DNA from: Parabacteroides chinchillae
GTDB taxonomy: Bacteria; Bacteroidota; Bacteroidia; Bacteroidales; Tannerellaceae
Assembly: GCF_900108035.1 (NCBI RefSeq)
Contig: NZ_FNVS01000011.1
Coordinates: 1-64,000 of the forward strand
Length of the DNA: 64,000 nucleotides
Direction: 5' to 3'
Part shown: piece after piece, positions 17,668-28,538 of the stretch
Layout: every line of letters begins with the position of its first letter
Position numbering within the stretch: position 1 is the first letter of the stretch
The notes under the pieces: model-generated
What the model was told of the DNA's origin: nothing
The model's database searches: none
The model's input: the letters and a program-made list of their open reading frames with translations, nothing else
Program-made: the position numbers and the translations under genes

Positions 17668-18759
17668 ATGAAGAAGACGCTTACTGTTAATCTGGGAGGA
17701 ACGGTTTTCCACATTGACGAAGATGCATATCAGTTATTAGACAAATATTTATCTAATCTCCGGGTCCACTTCAATAAAGAAGAAGGAACCGATGAAATTA
17801 TGGGAGACTTTGAAATGCGTATTTCAGAGTTACTGAGCGAGCGTGTCCGGCTGGGCTATAATGTTATCACAATAGAGAATGTAGAAGAAGTGATAAAGCG
17901 CATGGGTAAACCCGAAGAAATCTTTGAAGAAGAGGAAGAAAAAAGCAAAGAAGAGCCCAAAGCCCGTCCTATGCAAGAACATCAGGCTTACTCTGAAAAG
18001 AAAAGACTCATGCGTGATCCGGACAATCGCGTATTAGGAGGAGTAGCTGGCGGTATTGCTGCTTATATGGGTTGGGACGTAACAGCTGTCCGTTTAGCTA
18101 TGATTATTCTTCTTCTCATACCTTATGCGCCAATAGTAATTATTTATATCATTCTTTGGATTGTCATGCCTGTTGCACATACTGCTGCTGATAAATTAAT
18201 TATGCGTGGAGAAAGTGTTACATTGGAAAATATAGGAAAAACTGTTACCGATGGTTTTGAAAAAGTAAGTAATAATGTAAATGACTACATCAGCTCCGAA
18301 CAACCCAGAAATTTCTTCCAGAAATTAGCTGATGCATTTGTTATGATTATCGGTTTTATACTCAAATTTTTCACTATACTAATAGGTATTATCTTATTAC
18401 CGGTACTTTTATTAGTTATATTTATTCTGGTTATAGTAACAATTGCACTCGCAGCCGGAGGAGCCGGCTTTATCTATCATTTATCACCATTCGGAATGGA
18501 TTTATACAATGGAGCTCCTATCCCATTAGTTATTTTAGGATGCCTGGGAACGATTTTATTGATTGGTATTCCGGTATTTTCTTTGGTATACACTATATGC
18601 GGACAGTTATTTAAAGCAAAACCATTACCAACACAAGCCAAATGGACTTTATTAGTATTATGGATCATTTCAATGTTAATTTGCGGTATCTATCTATATT
18701 ACACCAATATTAATGGATGGAACACGTTACTTTGGGACAATCTTTCCATTCATATATAA
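17668..18759 (+). CDS. PspC-domain membrane protein
   Basis: This 363-residue protein starts with a cytoplasmic segment of about 110 residues that resembles HAAS/DUF1700-like helical domains paired with PadR (MKKTLTVNLGGTVFHIDEDAYQLLDKYL begins it, cut here in two parts: MKKTLTVNLGG and VFHIDEDAYQLL). A PspC domain follows (about 112-172), with RDPDNRVLGGVAGGIAAYMG and a hydrophobic helix. Three or four more membrane helices lie in the C-terminal half. PspC proteins sense or buffer envelope stress. It forms a two-gene operon with padR. Confidence 0.88.
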   Translation: MKKTLTVNLGGTVFHIDEDAYQLLDKYLSNLRVHFNKEEGTDEIMGDFEMRISELLSERVRLGYNVITIENVEEVIKRMGKPEEIFEEEEEKSKEEPKARPMQEHQAYSEKKRLMRDPDNRVLGGVAGGIAAYMGWDVTAVRLAMIILLLIPYAPIVIIYIILWIVMPVAHTAADKLIMRGESVTLENIGKTVTDGFEKVSNNVNDYISSEQPRNFFQKLADAFVMIIGFILKFFTILIGIILLPVLLLVIFILVIVTIALAAGGAGFIYHLSPFGMDLYNGAPIPLVILGCLGTILLIGIPVFSLVYTICGQLFKAKPLPTQAKWTLLVLWIISMLICGIYLYYTNINGWNTLLWDNLSIHI

Positions 18760-18806
18760 TACAGCTTCGTTAAAATAAATAATTTCCATAGTTATAATTG
18801 TGCGTT

Positions 18807-18844
18807 AAAAAAAGGAAGGCCGCTCTGTCTCAGAGGGGCCTTCT
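18807..18844 (-). terminator. terminator of greA-HIT (also faces pspC)
   Basis: CTCTG/CAGAG and GGAAGGCC/GGCCTTCT form a long stem (18814-18844). On the minus strand it is followed by seven T residues (18813-18807). It lies about 137 nt after the HIT stop codon and may also stop transcripts from pspC. Confidence 0.7.
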
Positions 18845-18980
18845 TCCAAGGTTAACAAATTTATGAGTAAAAACCACTAATGAATCTAATTTAGCCTATT
18901 TGCAAGTCCTAATAAACATAGCTTACATAATAGAGATTACAAATATAATAATCTTATTTAGAAATTAAAATAAATATTTC

Positions 18981-19376
18981 TTATTTATATTCTTTCTGAA
19001 TTTTAGCCGCAATTTCTGCTAACTTTTCCTGGGATATTTCCAGCTTCTTTCCACCAAAATACATATCCGATTCTTTTGTAATAGGAATCAAATGAATATG
19101 GGCATGGGGAACTTCCAACCCCATAACAGCCAGCCCTACTCGTTTACAGGCTATAGCAGATTCTTGCGCATGAGCAACCCGTTTAGCAAATGCCATCATT
19201 CGGCCGAGCATGGGATCGTCAATATCAAAAATATAATCAACTTCTTTTTTCGGAATTACTAACGTATGCCCTAAAGCTACCGGATTTATATCCAGAAAAG
19301 CAAAAAATTCGTCATTCTCTGCCACTTTATGGCACGGAATCTCTCCTGCTACTATTCTGCTGAATATCGTTGCCAT
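18981..19376 (-). CDS. HIT-family nucleotide-binding protein
   Basis: This 131-residue protein is a complete histidine-triad hydrolase, with FAFLDINPVALGHTLVIPK near residue 25 and the catalytic triad HAHIHLIP (about residues 91-98). HIT proteins hydrolyse nucleoside phosphoramidates or dinucleotides in the cytoplasm. It lies 12 bp after greA in one operon, a common arrangement in Bacteroidetes. Confidence 0.95.
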   Translation of the reverse strand: MATIFSRIVAGEIPCHKVAENDEFFAFLDINPVALGHTLVIPKKEVDYIFDIDDPMLGRMMAFAKRVAHAQESAIACKRVGLAVMGLEVPHAHIHLIPITKESDMYFGGKKLEISQEKLAEIAAKIQKEYK

Positions 19377-19388
19377 TGCCTTTTATGA

Positions 19389-19859
19389 TTAAATAGATAT
19401 ATCCATAATTTCGAAACTCATTATACCAGACGGTACTTTTATTTCAACAATATCACCCACTCTCTTGCCCATTAAACCCTGAGCGATAGGAGTACTTACA
19501 GCAATCTTACCTTCTTTCAGATTAGCCTCCGAATCTGACACCAGCATATATGTCATTACCGCATTATTCTTCGTATTTTTTATCTTTACTTTATTCAAAA
19601 TCTGAATTTCTTCTGTCTGCACACGAGACTCATCAATCAAACGGGCATTAGAAATCAATGATTTTAATTGAGCCAACTTTGCCTCCATTATTCCCTGTGC
19701 CTCTTTAGCTGCATCATATTCTGCATTTTCAGACAAATCGCCTTTGTCTCTCGCTTCAGCTATTTGTGCAGAGATTTCAGGACGTTTCACGGTTTCAAGA
19801 TAGTTGATCTCTGCCAAAATCTTGTTATAACCTTCCTCTGTCATATAACTAACAGCCAT
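19389..19859 (-). CDS. greA: transcription elongation factor GreA
   Basis: This 156-residue factor has the N-terminal coiled-coil hairpin (YMTEEGYNKILAEI, AEARDKGDLSENAEYDAAKE), whose Asp and Glu tip residues stimulate RNA cleavage in backtracked RNA polymerase. A C-terminal FKBP-like domain follows (PIAQGLMGKRVGDIVEIKVP). Length and motifs are standard. An AGGAGG Shine-Dalgarno precedes the ATG. It is co-transcribed with the HIT gene. Confidence 0.97.
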   Translation of the reverse strand: MAVSYMTEEGYNKILAEINYLETVKRPEISAQIAEARDKGDLSENAEYDAAKEAQGIMEAKLAQLKSLISNARLIDESRVQTEEIQILNKVKIKNTKNNAVMTYMLVSDSEANLKEGKIAVSTPIAQGLMGKRVGDIVEIKVPSGIMSFEIMDISI

Positions 19860-19908
19860 ATTAAATCCTCCTTAAATTTTTATTTTAACAAATTTATTTA
19901 CGACATAA

Positions 19909-19940
19909 TAAAAAAAGAATCCCGACCAGTACCTGGCCGG
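19909..19940 (-). terminator. terminator of the TlpA-like gene
   Basis: CCGACCAG (19922-19929) and CTGGCCGG (19933-19940) pair with one mismatch across a 3-nt loop. On the minus strand a run of T residues follows (19916-19909). It lies about 110 nt after the upstream gene's stop codon at 20051. Confidence 0.7.
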
Positions 19941-20050
19941 AACTCCTCTTCTATTTCATTAACACTTTACAAAAGTATGCTTTTTTTTCAAGACATACAA
20001 CTTTCTAAAAGTGCTTTACAACATATCTACTTGATTGTTTACTAAGAATT

Positions 20051-21205
20051 TCACAGAACCGACTTCACATCAGATTCTAATTTTTTCACATCATCAACAC
20101 GTTTTACCAAATTACCTTTCCGGTCTAAAATAAATATTGCAGGTAGTTGTTTCACATTATATAAACCGGCAATTTGAGAATAAACCGATTGCGGATCACG
20201 CACACATATCCATGGAAGATTTGAAGCACCGTTTTTCCAGAAATGAGAATCGCTATCCAGAGAAATCTGATATATTTCCAATCCCTTATCATGGTACTTA
20301 GTGTACAAATCTCCCAACTCCATATTTAACGCAGGAGACCATTCAGTCTGAAAAGCCGTAAAATTAATCAACACCGGCCTGTCTTTAGCAATCTCTGAAA
20401 GCTTAACAACATTACCACGAACGTTGGGCAATGCTATATCCACGAAACTTATTTCATTTGCATCTACATTATTCAATGTCACAGGACGTTGGGCACGAAT
20501 TACTTTTATAGATTGCAATGCTAAATTATGGAGATGTTTCGAGCGGGGACTTTCCGGATAATAATGATCAAAGCTAGTAGCAACCGCGCCATAAGCTTTA
20601 GAATCCTTCTTGTCATATAAATCGAAAAATAATAAGCCATCTACCTGCTGAAATAAAGCAAAATAAGCCGCAGCCGACATCGGGGCGGAATAAATATACT
20701 TAAATGCCACATCTTTATATGCATTTGCCGCAGCCAGAACCTTGTCCCTGTATGTAGTATCTGCTAATTGTTTCGCTTCATACTCTTTACGTAAACGACC
20801 TATTATCTGATTTGCATCCAATTGAGCCAGAGTAATAGCTTTCATCGCTTTACAATTTTCAGAACCATCGACAGTATAAGAGGTCGCAAATGTACCTGCA
20901 TCAGCAGCAATTGTAATAGTTTCCGTTGAATCTACAGAAAAGTTAATCAATTGATTATTTAATCTCAGTTGATAAAAATCAGGAAAAGCAGGACGGGGTT
21001 TCGAAAACTTGAATTTACCGGAAGCAGTCAATTTTACCGAATCCAGTAAAGTAACATTTGATATGCCTACATTCTCCAAATACATTATCTGGCCATCAGC
21101 ACCCGCTACCACACCTTTCACCGTAAATTCAGATTTATTACAAGACGTAAATAAAAATGACATCACACAGAGCACAACCAGCAATTTAGTAGATATTTGT
21201 TTCAT
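20051..21205 (-). CDS. DUF4369/thioredoxin-fold lipoprotein lacking CxxC
   Basis: This 384-residue lipoprotein (lipobox FTSC, Cys22) has an N-terminal DUF4369-like beta domain (about 27-125), a helical middle and a C-terminal TlpA/AhpC-type thioredoxin fold (about 255-384). The fold is recognisable from the DRPVLINFTAFQTEWSP strand, GLEIYQISLDSD and YNVKQLPAIFILDRKGNLVKR with its cis-Pro. Where TlpA has WCxxC this protein has QTEWS, so both cysteines are absent (Thr287, Ser290). It cannot act as a dithiol oxidoreductase and may be a binding or chaperone protein. It has its own promoter and terminator. Confidence 0.85.
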   Translation of the reverse strand: MKQISTKLLVVLCVMSFLFTSCNKSEFTVKGVVAGADGQIMYLENVGISNVTLLDSVKLTASGKFKFSKPRPAFPDFYQLRLNNQLINFSVDSTETITIAADAGTFATSYTVDGSENCKAMKAITLAQLDANQIIGRLRKEYEAKQLADTTYRDKVLAAANAYKDVAFKYIYSAPMSAAAYFALFQQVDGLLFFDLYDKKDSKAYGAVATSFDHYYPESPRSKHLHNLALQSIKVIRAQRPVTLNNVDANEISFVDIALPNVRGNVVKLSEIAKDRPVLINFTAFQTEWSPALNMELGDLYTKYHDKGLEIYQISLDSDSHFWKNGASNLPWICVRDPQSVYSQIAGLYNVKQLPAIFILDRKGNLVKRVDDVKKLESDVKSVL

Positions 21206-21234
21206 TGCTTTTTATATCTATATATTTTGTGCTG

Positions 21235-21242
21235 CAAATATA
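21235..21242 (-). promoter_or_regulatory. -7 element of the TlpA-like gene
   Basis: TATATTTG on the minus strand lies 29 nt before the ATG at 21205. No clear -33 TTTG is seen. Confidence 0.5.
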
Positions 21243-21358
21243 CATTAATTTGCAATTGTGACACTATTATTCTATAATTCTTCCGAGGTTTTTTACAAAA
21301 AACTACTTTTAACTCGTTATTTATTTTCATTTTCATGTATTTACACTCAAACTTTCAT

Positions 21359-21366
21359 TACATTTG
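21359..21366 (+). promoter_or_regulatory. -7 element of pnp
   Basis: TACATTTG is an exact -7 match, 39 nt before the pnp ATG. The upstream region is T-rich but has no exact TTTG at the right distance. Confidence 0.5.
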
Positions 21367-21405
21367 CAGCAATTTTTATAGATAGAAAAATAAGAAAAGA
21401 AGATT

Positions 21406-23637
21406 ATGCTTAATCCAATTAACAAGACGATCGAATTAAGTGATGGAAGAACCATCACAATCGAAACCGGGAAATTGGCAAAACAGGCAGATGGTTCAGT
21501 TACTGTTCGTATGAACAACACTGTACTTCTAGCTACCGTATGTGCCGCAAAAGATGCAAATCCCGGTGTTGACTTTATGCCGTTACAGGTTGAATACAAA
21601 GAAAAATATTCTGCATTTGGCCGTTTTCCTGGAGGTTTTACAAAAAGAGAAGGTAAAGCTTCCGACTATGAAATCCTTACATCACGTCTGGTAGACCGTG
21701 CCCTCCGTCCGCTTTTTCCAGACAACTACCATGCTGAAGTATACGTAAACATCATATTGTTTTCTGCTGATGGCGAAGATATGCCGGACGCATTAGCTGG
21801 TTTAGCAGCTTCTGCAGCATTAGCTGTTTCCGATATTCCTTTTAATGGTCCTATCTCTGAAGTACGTGTTGCCCGTGTTGATGGTCAGTTTATCGTAAAC
21901 CCGACTTTCTCACAATTAGAAAAAGCGGATATCGACATCATGGTTGGTGCCACTTTAGACAACATCATGATGGTAGAAGGAGAAATGAACGAAGTTCAGG
22001 AATCCGAAATGCTTGAAGCCATCAAAGTTGCTCACGAAGCAATCAAGAAACAGTGCCAGGCACAGATTGAATTATCTGAAGCTTGTGGCAAATTAAACAA
22101 ACGCGAATACTGCCATGAAGTAAACGATGAAGAACTTCGCAAAGATGTACACGACAAATGCTATGCAAGCGCTTATGCAGTTGCAACGTCAGGCATAGGC
22201 AAGCACGAGCGTGCCGAAGCTTTCGAGAAAATTATCGAAGATTATAAGGCTCAATTCTCCGAAGAAGAACTGACCGACGAAAAAGTTGAAATGATCGGCC
22301 GTTACTATCATGATGTAGAAAAAGAAGCAATGCGTCGAGCTATCCTTGATGAAGGAAAACGCTTGGATGGCCGTAAAACAACTGAAATCCGTCCGATTTG
22401 GATCGAAACTGACTGTTTGCCAGGCCCTCACGGATCCGCTATTTTTACACGTGGTGAAACACAATCATTATCTACCGTCACATTAGGTACTAAATCTGAT
22501 GAAAAGATGATAGACGACGTATTGAACCAAAGCAAAGAACGTTTCCTTTTACATTATAATTTCCCTCCGTTCTCCACTGGTGAAGCTAAAGCATCCCGCG
22601 GTGTCGGACGTCGTGAAATTGGACACGGCCATTTAGCATGGCGTGCCCTGAAACGTATGATTCCGGAAAACTATCCTTATGTTGTACGCGTCATTTCCGA
22701 CATTTTGGAATCAAATGGTTCTTCTTCTATGGCAACTGTTTGTGCAGGAACATTAGCCCTGAGAGATGCAGGTGTAGCGATGAAAAAACCAGTATCAGGT
22801 ATCGCTATGGGACTTATTTCCGAAAACAAAGGTACGAATTACGCTATCCTTTCGGACATCTTAGGGGACGAAGACCACTTAGGGGACATGGACTTCAAGG
22901 TTACCGGCACAGAAGATGGCATTACTGCAACTCAAATGGATATCAAAGTAGACGGATTGTCTTACGAAATTCTTGAGAATGCGCTAGCCCAGGCAAAAGC
23001 CGGCCGTATGCACATCCTAGGCAAGATAATGGAAGCACAACCGGAAACCCGTTCAGATTTGAAACCGCATACTCCACGCATCGAAACAATGATTATCGGT
23101 AAAGAATTCATCGGTGCAGTAATCGGCCCGGGCGGGAAGATTATCCAGGGAATCCAGGAAAAAACCGGAGCAACAATCACTATTGAAGAAGTAGATGGTG
23201 CTGGAAGAATTGAAATTGCAGGCAACAATAAAGAAACTATTGATGCAGCAATCAGAGCTGTCAAAGGTATCGTTGCTGTTCCAGAAGTAGGTGAAGTTTA
23301 CGAAGGTAAAATATCTTCTATCATGCCTTACGGCGCATTTGTAGAGTTTATGCCGGGAAAAGATGGTTTGCTTCACATTTCTGAAATTGACTGGAAACGT
23401 TTGGAAACAGTGGAACAAGCAGGTTTGAAAGAAGGTGATACCATCTCTGTTAAGTTAGTCGATATTGACGCAAAAACAGGTAAGTTCAAACTTTCTCACA
23501 AAGTCCTTCTTCCTAAACCGGAAGGTTATGAAGAACGTCCGCCAAGACAAGAGCGCGGACCAAGACCGGAACGTGGCGATCGTGGTCCTCGTCAGGATCG
23601 TGAAAATCGTACACCATACCGTGACCGTCAAGAATAA
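21406..23637 (+). CDS. pnp: polyribonucleotide nucleotidyltransferase (PNPase)
   Basis: This 743-residue phosphorolytic 3'-5' exoribonuclease acts in mRNA decay. It has two RNase PH cores (about 10-225 and 325-555; [38 protein letters not shown]), a KH domain with [16 protein letters not shown] (about 560-620) and an S1 domain (about 630-700; [21 protein letters not shown]). A tail of about 35 residues is rich in Arg, Glu and Pro ([17 protein letters not shown]) and is likely disordered and RNA-binding. Order and length are standard apart from this tail. It is monocistronic, with its own promoter and terminator. Confidence 0.97.
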   Translation: MLNPINKTIELSDGRTITIETGKLAKQADGSVTVRMNNTVLLATVCAAKDANPGVDFMPLQVEYKEKYSAFGRFPGGFTKREGKASDYEILTSRLVDRALRPLFPDNYHAEVYVNIILFSADGEDMPDALAGLAASAALAVSDIPFNGPISEVRVARVDGQFIVNPTFSQLEKADIDIMVGATLDNIMMVEGEMNEVQESEMLEAIKVAHEAIKKQCQAQIELSEACGKLNKREYCHEVNDEELRKDVHDKCYASAYAVATSGIGKHERAEAFEKIIEDYKAQFSEEELTDEKVEMIGRYYHDVEKEAMRRAILDEGKRLDGRKTTEIRPIWIETDCLPGPHGSAIFTRGETQSLSTVTLGTKSDEKMIDDVLNQSKERFLLHYNFPPFSTGEAKASRGVGRREIGHGHLAWRALKRMIPENYPYVVRVISDILESNGSSSMATVCAGTLALRDAGVAMKKPVSGIAMGLISENKGTNYAILSDILGDEDHLGDMDFKVTGTEDGITATQMDIKVDGLSYEILENALAQAKAGRMHILGKIMEAQPETRSDLKPHTPRIETMIIGKEFIGAVIGPGGKIIQGIQEKTGATITIEEVDGAGRIEIAGNNKETIDAAIRAVKGIVAVPEVGEVYEGKISSIMPYGAFVEFMPGKDGLLHISEIDWKRLETVEQAGLKEGDTISVKLVDIDAKTGKFKLSHKVLLPKPEGYEERPPRQERGPRPERGDRGPRQDRENRTPYRDRQE

Positions 23638-23658
23638 TCATTCATTATTATTATAAAG

Positions 23659-23693
23659 AAAGGGGCTATCTAACGAGTGTAGATAGCCCCTTT
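23659..23693 (+). terminator. pnp terminator (bidirectional)
   Basis: A 13-bp perfect stem, AAAGGGGCTATCT with AGATAGCCCCTTT, encloses a 9-nt loop. It lies between pnp and the convergent acyl-CoA ligase gene and can serve both. Confidence 0.8.
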
Positions 23694-23715
23694 ACTTATG
23701 TACTTATTATAATAC

Positions 23716-25365
23716 TTATATTGGTTCTATTCCTTGTTCTTTTAGTAGCTGCAGGCTTAGATCTTTTAATTTAAACTTTTGTATCTTGCCACTTCCGGTC
23801 ATAGGGAATGTGTCGATAAAAAACACATATTTGGGTATTTTGTGACGGGCAATTTTACCACGGCAAAAATCTTTTACTACATCTTCTGTCATGCTCACTC
23901 CTTCATGTAGAATAATGAAAGCTCCGGCTTCTTCTCCATATTTTTTTGATGGAACAGCTGCCACCTGCACGTCTTTTACACCTTCTAAATGATATAAAAA
24001 TTCTTCTATTTCACGAGGATAAATATTCTCACCACCACGGATTATCATATCTTTGATACGTCCGGTAATACGGTAATTTCCGTTTTCATCTTTTACTCCG
24101 AGATCACCACTATGTAAGAAACCGTCTTTATCAATTATTTCAGCAGTAGCAGCCGGGTTATTATAGTAACCTTTCATATTATTATAACCGCGGTTACACA
24201 TTTCTCCCTGTACGCCAACAGGGCATTCTTCTCCGGTTTCAGGATCAATCACGCGTACTTCGGTAAACTCGAAGTCACGTCCTACTGTATTATATCGTAT
24301 TTCAGCCGGATCGTCAATTCGTGAATGAGTCATGCCCGGTGATGTTTCTGTTAAGCCATACACACTGGTTACGCGCATGAACATTTTCTCATCTACCTGT
24401 TTCATTAGTTCAACGGGACAAAGGGAACCTGCCATAATACCGGTACGGAGAGAGGTAAGATCAAACATCTTAAACATTGGATGATTCAGCTCTGCTATAA
24501 ACATAGTAGGTACTCCATAAAGAGCAGTACACCGTTCTTTGTGAATAGAGGCAAGTACAACTAGCGGGTCAAACTTCTCAACCATAACCTGCGTACAACC
24601 ATGTGTCAATACGTTCATAGAAGCTAATACTACACCAAAACAATGAAACAGAGGCACACAGCAACAAAGCTTATCATCTGCTGTGAACTTCATGTGTTCA
24701 CCCGTTAAAAAACCATTGTTGGTTATATTATGGTGTGTCAGCATGACTCCTTTGGGAAATCCGGTTGTTCCGGACGTGTATTGCATATTCACAACGTCGT
24801 GGCAGTTTACTTTTGCTTTTGCTTCAGCTAATGTTTCATTACTTACATTATCGCCTAATAGCAATAATTCCGGGGTATTGTACATACCACGATATTTTTC
24901 CTGACCGATATAAACTATGTTTTTTAATACAGGAAATTTTTTACTTTTCAGATAGCCTCGTTGCGATTCTCTTAATTCGGGAAGCATAGTATAAACCATG
25001 TCAACATAACTTCCGTCGAATACACCGTCTGTAATACATAGAGTATGGATGTCTGCATTTTCAACCAGAAACTCTAATTCACTCTGTTTGTAATTGGTGT
25101 TGACTGTTACCAATACAGCCCCGATTTTAGCACCTGCAAAAAGGAATGTTAACCAATCCGGAACGTTTGTTGCCCAGATTCCGACATGTGTTCCGTGTTT
25201 TACTCCAATGGAAAGTAATCCTTTCGCCATGTTGTCGACACGTTTATTAAACTCACTCCATGTAAAGCGCAAATCACGATCGGAATATACAATATATTCT
25301 TTGTCTGGTGTGGTTTCCGCCCAATGCTCAAGCCATTGGCCGAGTGTTCTGTTTTGTAATTCCAT
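23716..25365 (-). CDS. AMP-dependent acyl-CoA synthetase
   Basis: This 549-residue adenylate-forming ligase activates a carboxylic acid as its CoA thioester. It shows the P-loop [20 protein letters not shown] (about residues 190-209), [52 protein letters not shown] and the catalytic Lys in [12 protein letters not shown]. The overall form fits medium/short-chain acyl-CoA synthetases. The neighbouring XRE-cupin gene lies 11 bp upstream in the same operon and probably senses a small metabolite linked to this reaction (inference). Confidence 0.92.
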   Translation of the reverse strand: MELQNRTLGQWLEHWAETTPDKEYIVYSDRDLRFTWSEFNKRVDNMAKGLLSIGVKHGTHVGIWATNVPDWLTFLFAGAKIGAVLVTVNTNYKQSELEFLVENADIHTLCITDGVFDGSYVDMVYTMLPELRESQRGYLKSKKFPVLKNIVYIGQEKYRGMYNTPELLLLGDNVSNETLAEAKAKVNCHDVVNMQYTSGTTGFPKGVMLTHHNITNNGFLTGEHMKFTADDKLCCCVPLFHCFGVVLASMNVLTHGCTQVMVEKFDPLVVLASIHKERCTALYGVPTMFIAELNHPMFKMFDLTSLRTGIMAGSLCPVELMKQVDEKMFMRVTSVYGLTETSPGMTHSRIDDPAEIRYNTVGRDFEFTEVRVIDPETGEECPVGVQGEMCNRGYNNMKGYYNNPAATAEIIDKDGFLHSGDLGVKDENGNYRITGRIKDMIIRGGENIYPREIEEFLYHLEGVKDVQVAAVPSKKYGEEAGAFIILHEGVSMTEDVVKDFCRGKIARHKIPKYVFFIDTFPMTGSGKIQKFKLKDLSLQLLKEQGIEPI

Positions 25366-25376
25366 ATCTGTAAAGA

Positions 25377-25961
25377 TTAATAAGGAGTATAAACAACACC
25401 TAAGATTCTGGCCGTACTGTCTGTTCCGGCATGTACATGATGGGCTACAATTGAATCATAATAAATACTATCTCCTTCTTCCAAGACGAACGTGTTTTTT
25501 CCATAGTTTATTTCCACTATACCATCTAATACATAGATAAATTCTTCACCTTCATGTGTAGAAAGAACGAAGTCTACACCTTCTTCCGATGGAGCTATAT
25601 CAATCAGGAACGGTTCCATGTGGCGTCCGGATTTATCTTGTGAAAGCGAATGGTATTCCATGTGCTTTCGTTCCATAGATGCGTTGTTGGTGAAGCCTAT
25701 GCTGTTTGTTTCATTGCTGTCTTTTTTGCGGCAGATGACAGGTCCTAATTCGGATTGGTCGTCGAGGAACGTTCCTAATCTTACACCGAATACCCGGGCT
25801 ATTTTTATTAGAGGAGCCAAAGACGGAAAGTCTATATTTGACTCAATACGTTCAATCTGTTCCACTTTCAAACCTGAGCGTTCTGCAACTTCTTCGATCG
25901 ACAATTGCTTTGATTCTCGGATGCTTTGTATTTTGGCACCGATTATTTTGTTATTTCCCAT
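25377..25961 (-). CDS. XRE-family regulator with cupin sensor domain
   Basis: This 194-residue regulator has an N-terminal HTH_3 domain (about residues 7-62; [21 protein letters not shown]) and a C-terminal cupin_2 domain (about 115-190; [38 protein letters not shown]). The cupin His/Glu set could hold a metal or ligand. Such XRE-cupin proteins usually control an adjacent metabolic gene. Here it is the first gene of a two-gene operon with the acyl-CoA synthetase. Confidence 0.92.
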   Translation of the reverse strand: MGNNKIIGAKIQSIRESKQLSIEEVAERSGLKVEQIERIESNIDFPSLAPLIKIARVFGVRLGTFLDDQSELGPVICRKKDSNETNSIGFTNNASMERKHMEYHSLSQDKSGRHMEPFLIDIAPSEEGVDFVLSTHEGEEFIYVLDGIVEINYGKNTFVLEEGDSIYYDSIVAHHVHAGTDSTARILGVVYTPY

Positions 25962-26063
25962 AAGTATGATTTTATATTAGAATCCGTATTAAGTTTGATA
26001 TTTTGTAACCAAACGCCGCAAATTTACATTAATATTTTATTATACACTCAATAAGTAAAAGAA

Positions 26064-26096
26064 AAAGGGGTAGCTTTATGATCAAGCTACCCCTTT
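26064..26096 (-). terminator. rpsO terminator
   Basis: AAAGGGGTAGCTT and AAGCTACCCCTTT form a 13-bp perfect stem with a 7-nt loop 26 nt after the rpsO stop codon. On the minus strand a T-rich stretch follows. Confidence 0.8.
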
Positions 26097-26121
26097 ATAA
26101 ACTTCGTATGAAGTGAATTTT

Positions 26122-26391
26122 TTACTTTCTTATACCAAGTTCTTTGATGATAGAACGATATCTTTCGATATCAACTTTTATCAGGTAATCCAATAAACGA
26201 CGACGCTTACCTACCAACATCTTTAGTGCTCTTTCAGAACTATGGTCTTTGTGATTAACCTTCAAGTGTCCTGTTAAGTGAGCAATACGAACTGTGAATA
26301 AAGCAATTTGGCTTTCTGCAGAACCGGTGTCAGTAGCTGACTTTCCGTACTTCTCAAAAAGTTCTTTTTTCTTTTCTGAATCTAAAAACAT
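26122..26391 (-). CDS. rpsO: 30S ribosomal protein S15
   Basis: The protein is 89 residues, the normal S15 length. It shows the rRNA-binding core TGSAESQIALFTVRIAHLTGHL, then KDHSSERALKMLVGKRRRLLDYL. S15 binds the central domain of 16S rRNA early in 30S assembly. The gene is divergent from typA and has its own promoter and terminator. Confidence 0.98.
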   Translation of the reverse strand: MFLDSEKKKELFEKYGKSATDTGSAESQIALFTVRIAHLTGHLKVNHKDHSSERALKMLVGKRRRLLDYLIKVDIERYRSIIKELGIRK

Positions 26392-26438
26392 GATTCTTGT
26401 TACTTTAATAAATTAATACTATGTTATCTAAGCGGATG

Positions 26439-26469
26439 CAAAGATATGGATTACTTTTTGATTTGCAAG
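26439..26469 (-). promoter_or_regulatory. rpsO promoter
   Basis: On the minus strand CTTG (26469-26466, one mismatch), a 19-bp gap and TATCTTTG (26446-26439) match the promoter consensus. The leader before the ATG is about 40 nt. Confidence 0.6.
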
Positions 26470-26532
26470 ACTTTTGTCTTTCTTTTTTATATTTTGGGCA
26501 TTGAATGTCACTGAGATGTCATAAAAATATTG

Positions 26533-26540
26533 TATTTTTG
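26533..26540 (+). promoter_or_regulatory. -7 element of typA
   Basis: TATTTTTG lies 21 nt before the typA ATG and matches the -7 consensus. The -33 box is not clear. Confidence 0.5.
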
Positions 26541-26561
26541 TGCCCAATAAATTAGTCTTCA

Positions 26562-28358
26562 ATGCAAAAGATCAGAAACATCGCGATTATCGCGCACGTA
26601 GACCACGGTAAAACAACACTCGTGGATAAGATGTTATTAGCCGGCAAGCTCTTCCGTGAAGGACAGGCTGAGCCGGATCAGTTCCTGGATAATAACGACC
26701 TGGAACGCGAAAGAGGTATTACTATCCTTGCCAAAAACGTATCAATTAACTATAAAGATTGTAAGATCAATATCATTGATACTCCGGGACACGCAGACTT
26801 CGGAGGAGAAGTTGAACGTGTATTGAATATGGCAGACGGATGCTTGTTATTAGTTGATGCATTCGAAGGTCCGATGCCTCAGACCCGTTTTGTATTACAG
26901 AAAGCGATCCAACTCGGATTAAAACCAATTGTTGTAATTAATAAGGTAGATAAACCGAATTGCCGTCCGTCTGAAGTACAGGAAATGGTGTTCGACCTGA
27001 TGTTTAGTTTGGATGCGACAGAAGAACAATTGGATTTCCCTACTATATACGGATCTGCAAAACAAGGGTGGATGTCTACAGATTGGAATCATCCGACAGA
27101 AGATATTACCGCTTTGCTGGACGCAATTGTTGAACATATACCAGAGCCTCAGGTATTGGAAGGTTCTTCACAGATGTTGATCACTTCGCTTGACTATTCC
27201 AAATATGTAGGCCGTATTGCGGTAGGTCGCGTACATCGTGGCGAATTAAGAGAAGGTCAGGACATTATGTTGTGTAAGCGCGATGGTTCGATGGTAAAAT
27301 CAAGAATCAAGGAAATTGACGTTTTTGAAGGATTAGGACGTACCAAGGTAAATGCTGTTCAGTCTGGCGATATATGTGCTATTATCGGTATCGAAGGTTT
27401 TGAAATTGGTGAAACAATTGCAGACGCGAATGAGCCGGAGGCTTTGCCAACAATTGCTATTGACGAACCAACGATGTCTATGCTTTTTACAATCAATAAT
27501 TCTCCATTCTTCGGAAAAGAAGGAAAGTTCGTTACTTCCCGTCATATTTTCGAACGTTTGCAGAAAGAATTGGATAAAAATCTGGCTTTGCGTGTTGTTC
27601 CTACAGACTCGGCAGATTCATGGCTAGTATATGGCCGTGGCGTATTGCATTTGTCTGTCTTGATAGAAACCATGCGCCGTGAAGGGTATGAATTACAAGT
27701 CGGACAACCGCAGGTTATCATTAAAGAGATTGATGGCGTTAAATGTGAACCGGTAGAACAGCTTACAGTTAATTTACCGGAAGACTGCTCGAGCCGTATT
27801 ATTGATATGGTAACCAAGCGTAAGGGTGAAATGACTATGATGGAAAGTAAGAATGAACGTATGCATTTGGAATTTGTAATTCCCTCCCGTGGTATTATCG
27901 GTTTGAATAATGCTGTCCTTACCGCATCGGCCGGAGAAGCTATTATGGCACACCGTTTCTTGGAATATCAACCTTGGAAAGGTGATATAGAACGCCGTAT
28001 GAATGGTTCTATCATAGCAATGGAAACTGGTACGGCTTATGCTTACGCTTTGAATAACTTGCAGTCACGCGGACGTTTCTTTATTGAACCTCAGGAAGAG
28101 GTATATGCAGGACAGGTTGTTGGAGAGCATACTAAGGAAAATGATTTGGTAGTAAATGTTACGAAATCAAAGAAACTTACAAATATGCGTGCATCCGGTT
28201 CCGACGACAAAGTCTCTTTGGCTCCTCCTACAGTATTTAGTTTGGAAGATGCTTTGGAATATATCAAAGGAGATGAGTATGTTGAAATTACGCCTAATAG
28301 TATGCGTATGCGTAAAATTATTTTGGATGAAATAGAACGCAAACGTGCCGGAAGATAA
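26562..28358 (+). CDS. typA: translational GTPase TypA/BipA
   Basis: This 598-residue ribosome-binding GTPase supports 50S assembly and stress growth. G motifs are visible: [10 protein letters not shown] (G1), RGITI (G2), DTPGH (G3), NKVDKP (G4) and GSA (G5). Elongation-factor-like domains II and III follow, then the BipA-specific C-terminal domain ([37 protein letters not shown]). Length is standard. It is a single gene with a terminator just after it. Confidence 0.97.
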   Translation: MQKIRNIAIIAHVDHGKTTLVDKMLLAGKLFREGQAEPDQFLDNNDLERERGITILAKNVSINYKDCKINIIDTPGHADFGGEVERVLNMADGCLLLVDAFEGPMPQTRFVLQKAIQLGLKPIVVINKVDKPNCRPSEVQEMVFDLMFSLDATEEQLDFPTIYGSAKQGWMSTDWNHPTEDITALLDAIVEHIPEPQVLEGSSQMLITSLDYSKYVGRIAVGRVHRGELREGQDIMLCKRDGSMVKSRIKEIDVFEGLGRTKVNAVQSGDICAIIGIEGFEIGETIADANEPEALPTIAIDEPTMSMLFTINNSPFFGKEGKFVTSRHIFERLQKELDKNLALRVVPTDSADSWLVYGRGVLHLSVLIETMRREGYELQVGQPQVIIKEIDGVKCEPVEQLTVNLPEDCSSRIIDMVTKRKGEMTMMESKNERMHLEFVIPSRGIIGLNNAVLTASAGEAIMAHRFLEYQPWKGDIERRMNGSIIAMETGTAYAYALNNLQSRGRFFIEPQEEVYAGQVVGEHTKENDLVVNVTKSKKLTNMRASGSDDKVSLAPPTVFSLEDALEYIKGDEYVEITPNSMRMRKIILDEIERKRAGR

Positions 28359-28382
28359 AATTTTTAACAGATAAAGTAGAGG

Positions 28383-28427
28383 TATAGGCGGTATAAATCA
28401 ATTTATATCGCCTATATTGTTTTGTTT
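28383..28427 (+). terminator. typA terminator
   Basis: TATAGGCG-G-TATAAAT and ATTTATA-T-CGCCTATA form a long stem with one mismatch and a 2-nt loop, followed by a T-rich run. It begins 25 nt after the typA stop codon. Confidence 0.75.
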
Positions 28428-28538
28428 AAAAGCTTGCACATGCTGTGTTTTTTACGATTATTGCAGCTTCATTCCTCGCTCAATATATTTATTAGAAATT
28501 CATAGGTGCCCGCTTTGTATTTGTACATCCTTTGAATT

